Assembly: GCF_034259205.1 (NCBI RefSeq)
Contig: NZ_CP139487.1
Coordinates: 372,001 to 436,000, forward strand
DNA: 64,000 nt
Direction: 5' to 3'
From: Peredibacter starrii
GTDB taxonomy: Bacteria; Bdellovibrionota; Bacteriovoracia; Bacteriovoracales; Bacteriovoracaceae
A program made the position numbers and the translations under genes. Positions 1 through 7,598 of the stretch are shown in pieces (the stretch's first letter is position 1; each line of letters opens with the position of its first letter). The notes under the pieces are model-generated. The model made no database searches. It saw only the letters and a list, made by a program, of their open reading frames with translations, and had not been told where the DNA came from.

Positions 1-1189
1 GTAACACACCGGTGGGTTGAGAAAGTAGCGTTTGTGCTGTCTCATCCAGGATGTCGATAAAGCCCTTCGACTTTCCATTTTCCAGGGAGTACTTACCAGT
101 CAGGGTTTGTGATACTGACTTGTAATCTTTTGAAAGCGCCTGTTCGAATTTGGCCTGATCAAATTTCAAAAGACCGTCACGTTGGAAAGTCACACCCAGG
201 TCACCCATTCTCATGGGACCTGCGTCAGTCATTACCGATGTGAAGACCGCTGAACGAACCCTGCTTTCAATGGTAGTAAGTGTTGAGTCACCACCCAGTG
301 TACGTTGCGTATCAGTTTTCTCATCGAGTGAGTTTTGCTCTTTAATGAATTTTAAAACGTTGTTGATGTTATCGATGAGGCTGTTGACCTTACCACCGAT
401 CTTCTGAACGTCTTCCGTGATTTCAATATTGATCTCTTCACCCGGAAGGGCCTTTTTAAGATCAATCGTCACACCCGGAATAAGATCCGTGACTTTGTTA
501 CTTGGAACTTCAATTTCAAATCCATCGAGTTTTACCTTGGCATCTTGAGCTGGTCGCTCTTGCTCAAAGTAAATATCCACTTCGCCGTCTACCAGATAAA
601 GATATGGGAATTCAACGCGGTTCCCATCACCCGTTTCCGTCATTGAGACAATCAAGCGATATGGTTCATCGGAGTCTTTACCATCGTTTACGACGTTCGC
701 CCTGATGCCTAATTCCGAGTCACCGTTAATGAGTTTGGCGATTCCAGAGAGAGTCGCGTGCTTTTCATCCACGTAGATTTCTTTTTCATCTCCGTTAGGA
801 AGATTCACACGGATATATCCAACCCCAACATAGGTCTTATCTTTGTCTTCCACACCATTACTAATGGCCGAAGATTTCTGAGCGAGTTGCACGACTTCAA
901 GTTGATACTTACCAGGATCGGCGATGTTCTTATCTGCCGTAACATTAATGTGTTTGCTGTCACCGGTATTGATTGCTAGTTCGCGGAGTGAACGGGCGTT
1001 CTTATTTTTTAGAACTTCACCACGCATGTTTTCCACCAGCGTAGTAAGCTGCTGCACGAGAGATTTTTTGTCGTTGATCTTGCCCTTACGGACTTCCATC
1101 TGCTGAATAGGAATTTTTTCAGCTTCAACAATTTGCTGAACAATGTCCTTAGGCAGACCTGAATTGATTGATCCGAACGAAATCCCCAA
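1..1189 (-). CDS. fliD: Flagellar filament cap protein FliD, 3' end outside the window
   Basis: FliD caps the growing flagellar filament at the cell surface and helps fold exported flagellin. Read on the minus strand from 1189, the product begins MGISFGSINSGLPKDIVQQI and continues with a coiled-coil-prone stretch (VEAEKIPIQQME...), which is the typical FliD N-terminus. Later it contains ...GDLGVTFQRDGLLKFD, typical of the FliD C-terminal half. The frame stays open for about 396 codons to the left edge, so the end of the gene is missing. The start is TTG at 1189, chosen because GGAGGAAAG lies about 5 bases upstream (1192-1200). The ATG at 1202 is in another frame. No other flagellar gene is visible. 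Confidence 0.88.
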   Translation of the reverse strand, partial: MGISFGSINSGLPKDIVQQIVEAEKIPIQQMEVRKGKINDKKSLVQQLTTLVENMRGEVLKNKNARSLRELAINTGDSKHINVTADKNIADPGKYQLEVVQLAQKSSAISNGVEDKDKTYVGVGYIRVNLPNGDEKEIYVDEKHATLSGIAKLINGDSELGIRANVVNDGKDSDEPYRLIVSMTETGDGNRVEFPYLYLVDGEVDIYFEQERPAQDAKVKLDGFEIEVPSNKVTDLIPGVTIDLKKALPGEEINIEITEDVQKIGGKVNSLIDNINNVLKFIKEQNSLDEKTDTQRTLGGDSTLTTIESRVRSAVFTSVMTDAGPMRMGDLGVTFQRDGLLKFDQAKFEQALSKDYKSVSQTLTGKYSLENGKSKGFIDILDETAQTLLSQPTGVL

Positions 1190-1323
1190 ATCTTTCCTCC
1201 ATGAAAGTAAGAGACGATTGGAGTCGGTTTCTCATCCTGAGAACCTACTAAAGATTATCATGTGGGTTAGTTGTCGCAAGCGGGAAGAAACTGCTGTAGA
1301 ATGATATCTACTTGAAAGGAAAA

Positions 1324-1354
1324 AGAGAGAAGGTGAACAACTCCCTCTCTCTTC
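1324..1354. repeat. Inverted repeat AAGAGAGA / TCTCTCTT
   Basis: An 8-bp perfect inverted repeat (1324-1331 with 1347-1354) and a 15-base loop lie between the divergent fliD and the membrane-protein gene. There is no U-run, so it is a poor terminator. It could be a leader hairpin or chance in a purine-rich stretch. The rest of the 226-base gap 1190-1415 shows nothing I can name. Confidence 0.3.
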
Positions 1355-1415
1355 TTCAAAATCAGTCTATAGGTCTGGGAGCTTTTTAAAAGTCCCACTG
1401 TTCTGATCGGATAAT

Positions 1416-2957
1416 ATGGAAAATGCTTTAGCGAAAAACTCAAATATTATATGGGAAAAGTCGAAGTTCTTTATAAATCGACTACTTATCTACTTTTCTT
1501 TTTTGCTATTACCGGTCTGGATTCAGAAGACTCTTGAGATCAACATCTTCGTTCAGTCTCTTCTCATGCTCGCATATATCTTATTCATGGCGGGCCAGTG
1601 GTATCTATTAGGTAAAGAGATTGATCACCGTTTAAAAATTTACTTCCGCGCCAACTCCAGCATCGACCGCGTCCTTTACCGCGTGTTGATTGGGAATGCG
1701 ACCATGATGATCATCTTCAACATCATGACATTTATCCCGGAGGGGATTGTTCGCCACTTCTTCTGGGGCTTCTTTGTGGTCCTGGGATTGTTTTACTCAT
1801 GGCCCACCCGCGGGAAAATTATTGAAGAGTCCGTTTCAACTCAGTTCACGGAATATAAATATCTCGACTCATTTGAGAAGACGGTTTTGTTTCTGACTCT
1901 CGCCATGTTTGTGGCCAGTATGCCGAGCTTTCCGTTCTTTAGTAATCTTGAAACTTTTAAACTGATCGTAGATCCGGAAGAGAAAATGCACTCTCAAATC
2001 TGGAACTATTTATTCATGAATTTCTATCCATTCCGCAAGATTCCGCACCTGGTGAATCTGGGATGGAGCATGCATTTTTACTTCGTAAACTTTGGGCTTT
2101 ATCTCCTCGCGTTCTACGGAATAATGCGCTTCTTTATGTCCCGCAGACTTTCGATTCTGGGACTATTCGCTCTGGTTTCTACCTGGTCTTTTTCACTCTT
2201 CTTAAAGAAAGATCCTTATATTGGGGCCGCCACATGCTTTTCTGTTTTATGGGTGTGGTCGATTCTTTGGTGTGTGAAAAGTTCAACCTATCGCTCGGGT
2301 CTGATGTACGGGCTCCTTTGTTATACCGGGGTCGTGCTGAACTATAACAATATCTTTTTATTTCCAGTGGGACTGGCGCTTCTCTATTTCTTCTTCTTAA
2401 AAGAAAGCACGGATTGGTACCGCTCGCAGTTTGTGAAATACACTTCCCTCGGCATGTTCCTGATCCTGATAACCATGATCACTCATATAGATCTCCGGTT
2501 CTTTGAAAACGCTTTTACGCTGAAACAATTGGGTGCTTATGTCTCGATTGTCCTAAAGCGTAAGGCCTTCTATGCGTTGTCATTTTTGGGTCTGGTTTCT
2601 CTTCTCATTATGAACTTCAAACCAGAACGCAAAACACTTACGGTGTTAACTCTGGATGTAAAACGTCTGCGTGAATTTAGTGTTCTTGTTCTGTGTCTGA
2701 TTTTGTTGTCCCTCACAGTTGATAAAGATCTTGCTCAGAGTTTTGGTCTTCTGTGGTTTGTCGTGTTCTTGTGCATTCTTCCACTCGAGTGGATTTTCCA
2801 ATCAATCTCACGTCTTCGTTCGCGGCGAAATTTCATCTACATGATTTATGTGATCCTGTGTCTGCTTGATTCTCACTTCGAGGGACGCATCAGAATCATG
2901 TACAATTTCTATGAATCACCACCGGATATAGTTGAGCTAATCAATCGTGAGCCCTAG
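1416..2957 (+). CDS. Polytopic inner-membrane protein of unknown function
   Basis: The protein has 513 residues and roughly a dozen hydrophobic segments spread along its length, for example around residues 25-60, 90-130, 215-300 and 305-365, so it is an integral membrane protein. I do not recognise a family motif. The topology and the aromatic- and basic-rich loops are reminiscent of GT-C glycosyltransferases of the dolichyl-phosphate-mannose type, but I do not see a convincing DD or DE catalytic pair in the first loop, so this is only a guess. The ATG at 1416 has no strong ribosome binding site. The gene stands alone: fliD is divergent upstream, and a promoter-like site separates it from the next small gene. 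Confidence 0.65.
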   Translation: MENALAKNSNIIWEKSKFFINRLLIYFSFLLLPVWIQKTLEINIFVQSLLMLAYILFMAGQWYLLGKEIDHRLKIYFRANSSIDRVLYRVLIGNATMMIIFNIMTFIPEGIVRHFFWGFFVVLGLFYSWPTRGKIIEESVSTQFTEYKYLDSFEKTVLFLTLAMFVASMPSFPFFSNLETFKLIVDPEEKMHSQIWNYLFMNFYPFRKIPHLVNLGWSMHFYFVNFGLYLLAFYGIMRFFMSRRLSILGLFALVSTWSFSLFLKKDPYIGAATCFSVLWVWSILWCVKSSTYRSGLMYGLLCYTGVVLNYNNIFLFPVGLALLYFFFLKESTDWYRSQFVKYTSLGMFLILITMITHIDLRFFENAFTLKQLGAYVSIVLKRKAFYALSFLGLVSLLIMNFKPERKTLTVLTLDVKRLREFSVLVLCLILLSLTVDKDLAQSFGLLWFVVFLCILPLEWIFQSISRLRSRRNFIYMIYVILCLLDSHFEGRIRIMYNFYESPPDIVELINREP

Positions 2958-2996
2958 GTTAAGATCTTAGATTTACTTACTTTTTGAAAATTTCTT

Positions 2997-3026
2997 TTGC
3001 ACCGAATTCTGGAGAGTTGTTAGAAT
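2997..3026 (+). promoter_or_regulatory. Probable sigma-70 promoter for the 78-aa gene
   Basis: TTGCAC (2997-3002) and TAGAAT (3021-3026) are separated by 18 bases, with TG just before the -10 (extended -10 character). The site lies 54 bases before the small gene at 3080. This is motif recognition only. Confidence 0.45.
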
Positions 3027-3079
3027 ATTAGTAAGAACGAGAAGAGAATTAATCTCTTCATCGCGATCAAGGAGGACTT

Positions 3080-3316
3080 TTGTACAAGGCACCCTTAACC
3101 GCTACTGTTTTCAAAGATTTCTCGTCTTGCTATCAACATTTCTCGTCTCAAAAGTCCCGTAACCCCGATCAACCATTTGTCTATGTCGATGCTTCAGGTG
3201 TGAAGTTGGTGACAGATGTTGTGGACGCAGAGGCGACTGCAAGTGATGGAGTTTTCGCTCTATCGATGGCCCAGGACGGATATATAGAGATGCTGGCCTT
3301 GTATGAAGCGAGTTAA
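3080..3316 (+). CDS. Small orphan protein, 78 aa, unknown function
   Basis: This is a short protein starting MYKAPLTATVFKDFSSCYQH. It has no signal peptide, no membrane segment and one cysteine, and I recognise no family. The start is TTG at 3080, supported by a near-perfect ribosome binding site AAGGAGG (3069-3075). A promoter-like motif lies upstream and a rho-independent terminator follows at 3367, so it looks like a single-gene transcript. The combination of promoter, ribosome binding site and terminator is the main reason to believe it is real. Confidence 0.62.
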   Translation: MYKAPLTATVFKDFSSCYQHFSSQKSRNPDQPFVYVDASGVKLVTDVVDAEATASDGVFALSMAQDGYIEMLALYEAS

Positions 3317-3323
3317 TTAATTT

Positions 3324-3493
3324 TGTGGAAAACTAATTTAGTCAACAAATTGAATTGAAAAAAATGAAAAGGGAGCCGCAGGTTCCCTTTTTTTATGTGC
3401 TTGAAATTGCTATAGTACTTCAGTGCATTGTAAGAACAGTTCAGAATTTACAACAAAAACAATTGTGGAAAACTGAGGACTATTTGTGGATAA
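3324..3493 (+). promoter_or_regulatory. Three DnaA-box-like 9-mers around a short intergenic region
   Basis: TGTGGATAA at 3485-3493 is an exact reverse complement of the DnaA box consensus TTATCCACA. TGTGGAAAA, one base different, occurs at 3324-3332 and 3464-3472. All are in the same orientation, and the last overlaps the GTG start of the following phosphatase gene. A cluster of three in 170 bases is suggestive of DnaA binding, but no origin genes are nearby. Confidence 0.35.
3367..3394 (+). terminator. Rho-independent terminator after the 78-aa gene
   Basis: The stem GGGAGCC / GGTTCCC with loop GCA (3371-3387) contains one G-U pair, is preceded by AAAA and is followed by a run of T. It sits 50 bases after the stop codon at 3316. 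Confidence 0.85.
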
Positions 3494-4220
3494 ACAGCAT
3501 TTTTTGAGAAATTCTTTGGCCAAAATTATGGTTGCAGAATTGTCGGCCATTAATGAACTCGTAAAAAGATATCCCAAAGCGGACATTCAGTTTAAACAAG
3601 ACGGCTCACCAGTTACTGAACTCGATTTGTTCTTATCATCCCATGTTGAACTTTTGATGGAAGAGCACTTTAAAGGTGTAACGTTTTACTCGGAAGAGAA
3701 GTTTTCGGATTGGGGCTTTCCTTTACTAGCACTCGATCCCCTTGATGGAACTCGTGAGTATATTGAAGGTCGTCCCGAATGGGCCCTTTCTATTGGCCTA
3801 TTCAAAACAGATAAGTTTGAGGGTGAAGGCTGGGTCTATAATCCGGTGACTCAAGAACTCTTCGATGCTCCTGCAAAAATTGAGTTCCCAAAGAAGTCCA
3901 CTTATCGTGGAGAAGTCTCTCGTTCCGAGTGGAAACAGGGCCTTTTTACAAACAAGTTCACGGAGCGATTTGAACTCCAGGCGGTGGGCAGTATCGCATA
4001 TAAGCTCGGTCGTCTTGCCTATGGAAAATGTGATTACGTAGTTAGCTTAAGACCCAAAAACATCTGGGACATTGCGGGCGGAACCCTGCTTTGTGAACAA
4101 GCGGGATTTAAATTCTACTCTCAAGGAAAAGAAGTCAAAGATGTGAGGAAGCTCTATGAGCCTCCTCTTATTTGGTGCCACGAGAAGCTTTTTTCGGAGC
4201 TTTCAAAGATTTACCCGTAG
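3486..4220 (+). CDS. Inositol-monophosphatase-family phosphatase (CysQ/SuhB-like)
   Basis: This is a Mg-dependent phosphatase of the IMPase/bisphosphate nucleotidase family. Likely substrates are 3'-phosphoadenosine 5'-phosphate or an inositol phosphate. Metal-binding residues are visible: E70-E71 (YSEEKF), the signature DPLDGT at 84-89 and WDIAGG at 194-199, with D195 as the third metal ligand. The 244-residue length fits the family. The start is GTG at 3486 with GAGGA upstream (3475-3479). The last 53 bases overlap the 3' end of the convergent nth gene. CysQ is the most likely subfamily, but this cannot be settled by eye, so no symbol is given. Confidence 0.82.
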   Translation: MDKQHFLRNSLAKIMVAELSAINELVKRYPKADIQFKQDGSPVTELDLFLSSHVELLMEEHFKGVTFYSEEKFSDWGFPLLALDPLDGTREYIEGRPEWALSIGLFKTDKFEGEGWVYNPVTQELFDAPAKIEFPKKSTYRGEVSRSEWKQGLFTNKFTERFELQAVGSIAYKLGRLAYGKCDYVVSLRPKNIWDIAGGTLLCEQAGFKFYSQGKEVKDVRKLYEPPLIWCHEKLFSELSKIYP

Positions 4221-4839
4221 AAGCGCAGACGTCTTTTAAATTACAAAGATCACATTGCGGGCGACGAGCAATACAAGTGCGGCGACCAAGAAAAATCAGA
4301 AGGTGTGAAAGCATCGTCCACTGCTCATTGGGAAAGAGCTTCATGAGATCTTGTTCGACCTTTTCTGGTTCTGTTTCTTTAGTCAGTCCCAGAAGGCCAG
4401 CGGTTCGTTTAACGTGAGTATCAACCACGATGCCGGTGTTGATATTGAAAGCGTTTCCAAGAACCACATTGGCGGTTTTGCGGCCCACACCCGGAAGCTC
4501 ACTTAGCTCTTCAACAGTCTTAGGAACCGCACCCTTATGAAGGGCCACCAGGTCCTGAGCACAGCCAATCAGACTCTTACTTTTATTACGAAAGAAGTTT
4601 ATCGACTTAATCGCCTCTTCCATATCTTCAAGCTTCGCTTTCGCCATTTTTTCGGGAGTTGGGTACTTTTTGAATAAGGCGGGAGTCACCATATTCACGC
4701 GTGCATCCGTGCATTGAGCAGAAAGGATGGTCGCCACTAGTAATTCAAATGGATTAGAGTGATTTAATTCACAATGGGCATCAGGATGGACTTTAGAAAG
4801 TCGCTCATACACCACAGAGGCAAGTTCAGATTTTTTCAT
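4168..4839 (-). CDS. nth: Endonuclease III, base excision repair glycosylase/lyase
   Basis: Nth removes oxidised pyrimidines and nicks the abasic site. The helix-hairpin-helix motif LPGVGRKTANVV carries catalytic Lys121, and Asp140 lies in VVDTHVKR. The [4Fe-4S] ligands C189-x6-C196-x2-C199-x5-C205 are intact. Length is 223 residues, normal for the family. I start at ATG 4839 (MKKSEL...) rather than at 4920, because the extra 27 residues have no family similarity and would overlap the divergent rlmE start. The 3' end overlaps the convergent phosphatase gene by 53 bases. Confidence 0.95.
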   Translation of the reverse strand: MKKSELASVVYERLSKVHPDAHCELNHSNPFELLVATILSAQCTDARVNMVTPALFKKYPTPEKMAKAKLEDMEEAIKSINFFRNKSKSLIGCAQDLVALHKGAVPKTVEELSELPGVGRKTANVVLGNAFNINTGIVVDTHVKRTAGLLGLTKETEPEKVEQDLMKLFPNEQWTMLSHLLIFLGRRTCIARRPQCDLCNLKDVCASTGKSLKAPKKASRGTK

Positions 4840-4893
4840 ACATCCAAAGTAGCAAAGTTGGCCTAAATCGACAAAGCCTGCTAAGAACAGGGA

Positions 4894-5490
4894 ATGAGTA
4901 ATTTTAAAGTCAAAGACCACTATTTTAATAAGGCAAAGAACGAAAACTTTCTTGCCCGCTCAGTTTATAAGCTGGAAGAGATCGACGAGAAATACAAGAT
5001 CTTGAAACCCGGCATGCAAGTGGTTGACTTCGGTTATCATCCTGGATCGTGGATTCAGTACACCAGCCGTGTGATTGGTGATGAAGGTCGCGTGGTAGGA
5101 ATTGATGTCCGTGAGGTTAATAAAAAATTATCTGGTGTTAAAAACGTACGCGTTTATCAAAAAGACATTTTCGATATTCATGATCTTAGCCAGTTAGAAG
5201 TCGACGGACAGTTCGATGTGGTTCTGTCTGACATGGCGCCAAACACAACTGGGATCAAAACTCTGGACCAAGACCGCAGTCTCAATCTGGTTGAATCGGT
5301 TTTTGGCCTTCTTCCTCGTTTCTTAAAACCAGGTGGAAACTTCGTCATCAAGGTTTTCGATTCTCAAAGTGCTCAGAATTATCTGAAAGAGCAGAAAAAC
5401 CTGTTCAAAGAGTTCCATTATCTAAAACCAAAATCTACCCGCAGTATTAGCAAAGAATTTTTTGTCATTGGAAAGAGTTTTAAGGCATAA
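4894..5490 (+). CDS. rlmE: 23S rRNA 2'-O-ribose methyltransferase RlmE (FtsJ/RrmJ)
   Basis: RlmE methylates the ribose of U2552 (E. coli numbering) in the ribosomal A-loop using S-adenosylmethionine. The catalytic tetrad of the family can be matched: K26 in SVYKLEEID, D113 in LSDMAPN, K153 in FVIKVFDS and E188 in SKEFFVIG. The SAM-binding loop reads VDFGYHPGSW instead of the common VDLGAAPGGW. Length 198 is typical. The ATG at 4894 has AGGG just before it, closer than ideal. It is followed after 8 bases by the penicillin-binding protein gene, so the two are probably co-transcribed with lepB. Confidence 0.93.
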   Translation: MSNFKVKDHYFNKAKNENFLARSVYKLEEIDEKYKILKPGMQVVDFGYHPGSWIQYTSRVIGDEGRVVGIDVREVNKKLSGVKNVRVYQKDIFDIHDLSQLEVDGQFDVVLSDMAPNTTGIKTLDQDRSLNLVESVFGLLPRFLKPGGNFVIKVFDSQSAQNYLKEQKNLFKEFHYLKPKSTRSISKEFFVIGKSFKA

Positions 5491-5498
5491 TCTCTTTC

Positions 5499-6758
5499 AT
5501 GGTTTTTAAGGATTTAAACCGCAAAGGCAACTTTGCTCTTCTAGGCGTTCTAGGCGTGGTCGCGCTGGCTACTTTCCCTGCTTGGGGAAATCTCAATTTT
5601 ATTAAGGACAATACACTCTTTGCTCAACCTGCCACTTCGGTGAAACCGGATCCAGTTGCAGACGATTGGAGCAAGATCGTGTCTCGTCACCAAAGTTGGG
5701 TTGATCAGATCGATTACGATAGTTCAAAATATCACGTTAAATACACCTTCAATGATGAACTGGAGACATTCATCAAGAAGCAATTGTCCCTTTATAGGCC
5801 GGACTACACGTCAGTGGTTGTAATGGACAATGAGACAGGGAAAATTCTCGCAGCGGTGGATTACGCTCGCGCGCAGAATATCTACGGTCGAGACCTCGCG
5901 TTTTCTACCACTCACCCTGCTGCCAGTATTTTCAAAGTTATTACTGCCGCCGATCTTTTAGAAAACACTCACATTAAAACTGATACTGAGTTTCACTTCA
6001 CTGGTCGTTCTACGACTTTATATCGTAGCCAGTTAAAAGAACCAAATGGCCCTCGTCGTTGGGTGAGAACACTTGATTTAGAGAAGGCCTTCGCCACATC
6101 TAACAATGTGATCTTCGGACGTACTGCAATTGAAAACCTAACTCCTGCCGGTCTTAAAAAGATGGCGGAAAAGTTTGGATTCAACCGCAGACTGGTTGAA
6201 GGTATTAACCTAGCTCCTTCGGTCTTCAACATGGCCCAGGATCAATACAATCTTGCTGAGTTCTCTTCTGGTCTTAACAACAAGACCATGATGAGTCCGG
6301 TGCATGGTGCTGTCATTGGTTCAGTGGTCGCTAACGGTGGTCTTCTTCGTTATCCAGTTGTGATTGAGCAACTCGAAGGGATCTCGGATAAGAGAACAAT
6401 GTTTCCTCCGCTAAAGAAGGACGAGATTGTTTTAACTCCTAAAACTGCTGAAGATTTGAGAACTCTTTTCATGGCCACTATTACTCAAGGTACGGCCCGT
6501 TCTTCATTCCGTCGTTCCAAGTATCTTTTGGAGAAACTTGAAATTGGTGGGAAGACCGGAAGTCTTACTGGTGGAGAGCCATACGGAAAACGTGATTGGT
6601 TTGTAAGTTATGCCAAGTCACTTGAAGATAAAAATGATAAGGGTATTTCAATTTGTGTCATGATCGTGAACCAGAAGAAGTGGTACATAAAGTCTCCGCT
6701 TCTCGCCAAGAACATCATGGAATACTACTACGCGAACCTTTATCCACATAAAAAATAA
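5499..6758 (+). CDS. Penicillin-binding transpeptidase, membrane-anchored
   Basis: This is a peptidoglycan DD-transpeptidase of the penicillin-binding family with one N-terminal membrane anchor (about residues 12-28) and a periplasmic catalytic domain. The three active-site motifs are present: S143-x-x-K146 (SIFK), S201-N-N203 and K351-T-G353. At 419 residues it has no glycosyltransferase domain and little room for the dimerisation domain of PBP2/PBP3, so it is a minimal monofunctional enzyme. It lies 8 bases after rlmE and 12 before lepB. A class D beta-lactamase is an alternative, but the length and anchor favour a PBP. Confidence 0.85.
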   Translation: MVFKDLNRKGNFALLGVLGVVALATFPAWGNLNFIKDNTLFAQPATSVKPDPVADDWSKIVSRHQSWVDQIDYDSSKYHVKYTFNDELETFIKKQLSLYRPDYTSVVVMDNETGKILAAVDYARAQNIYGRDLAFSTTHPAASIFKVITAADLLENTHIKTDTEFHFTGRSTTLYRSQLKEPNGPRRWVRTLDLEKAFATSNNVIFGRTAIENLTPAGLKKMAEKFGFNRRLVEGINLAPSVFNMAQDQYNLAEFSSGLNNKTMMSPVHGAVIGSVVANGGLLRYPVVIEQLEGISDKRTMFPPLKKDEIVLTPKTAEDLRTLFMATITQGTARSSFRRSKYLLEKLEIGGKTGSLTGGEPYGKRDWFVSYAKSLEDKNDKGISICVMIVNQKKWYIKSPLLAKNIMEYYYANLYPHKK

Positions 6759-6770
6759 AAGGTGGACCTA

Positions 6771-7571
6771 ATGGAAGAAAATTCTAACCCTGAAACTGTT
6801 ACGCCTACACCAGAGGTTGCTGCTGGTGCCGCTCAGCCGCTTATTAACAAGAAGGCGAAGTTCATCAAGGAAGTGAAGTCATTTACCTTGATCATTCTTT
6901 CAGTTCTGGTTTTCCGTTCTGTTCTTTTCGAGCCATTCAAGATTCCTTCTGGCTCAATGATCCCAACTCTATTAATTGGTGACTTTATCCTGGTGAATAA
7001 GTTCTCTTACGGATTCAAAGTTCCTTTCAGTGACTGGTTCACTGATCCTATTTATCTGACTGGTCCAAGCACTCCAGAGCGTGGTGATGTGATCGTGTTC
7101 AAATATCCAAAAGACACGAACCTTAACTACATTAAGCGTGTGATTGGTCTTCCGGGTGACACGATTGAAGTGATCGACAAAGTTGTTTACGTGAACAACA
7201 AGCCGATTGAAACAAAAGACGTGGACGGGAAGAAGATCCTGGAAGATATGGATGATCGTTATAAGTCTTATCAGTTCCGTTTCATGGAAACTAAAACTGG
7301 TGACAAAACTCACATCACACAAGTTGATATGGGGAATGATTACTTCGCTAACTACTATAAGTTCACTGTTCCGAAGGACAATTTCTTCGTAATGGGTGAT
7401 AACCGTGACTTCTCAGCAGATTCTCGTCGTTGGGGTACGGTTCCATTCGGCCATATCAAAGGTAAGGCCGTGATGATCTGGTTCTCACTTTCAGTGCCAT
7501 GGCCATGGAGTGAGGATGAGCAGGAATCGTGGAAATTCCGTCCTTGGAGAATTGGAACAATTATTAAATAA
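6771..7571 (+). CDS. lepB: Signal peptidase I
   Basis: LepB cleaves signal peptides from exported proteins at the outer face of the inner membrane. One membrane segment (about residues 37-52) precedes the catalytic Ser62 in PSGSMIPTL. The general base Lys122 is in YIKRVIGLPGD, and MGDNRDFSADSRRWG is the conserved box E. I start at ATG 6771, which has AGGTGG at 6760-6765. A GTG at 6762 would add three residues and overlap that ribosome binding site. A terminator follows directly. Length 266 is usual. Confidence 0.95.
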   Translation: MEENSNPETVTPTPEVAAGAAQPLINKKAKFIKEVKSFTLIILSVLVFRSVLFEPFKIPSGSMIPTLLIGDFILVNKFSYGFKVPFSDWFTDPIYLTGPSTPERGDVIVFKYPKDTNLNYIKRVIGLPGDTIEVIDKVVYVNNKPIETKDVDGKKILEDMDDRYKSYQFRFMETKTGDKTHITQVDMGNDYFANYYKFTVPKDNFFVMGDNRDFSADSRRWGTVPFGHIKGKAVMIWFSLSVPWPWSEDEQESWKFRPWRIGTIIK

Positions 7572-7576
7572 AAAGA

Positions 7577-7598
7577 AAGGCCCCGTTTGGGGCCTTTT
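7577..7598. terminator. Bidirectional rho-independent terminator between lepB and mutS2
   Basis: AAGGCCCC-GTTT-GGGGCCTT is followed by TTTA on the plus strand and by T-rich sequence on the minus strand as well. It serves lepB (stop 7571) and the convergent mutS2, whose stop codon at 7598-7600 touches the stem. Confidence 0.9.

Noticed and set aside
1324-1354. Terminator of fliD or the upstream region
   Set aside because: The hairpin has no T-run on either strand and lies upstream of fliD, so it cannot terminate it; kept only as an inverted repeat.
5993-6232. Minus-strand 79-aa frame inside the penicillin-binding protein gene
   Set aside because: The plus-strand frame carries all three active-site motifs; the reverse frame has none.
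6740-6748. Exact DnaA box TTATCCACA
   Set aside because: It lies in the coding end of the penicillin-binding protein (residues LYPHK) and is isolated; about one exact match per 64 kb is expected by chance on both strands.
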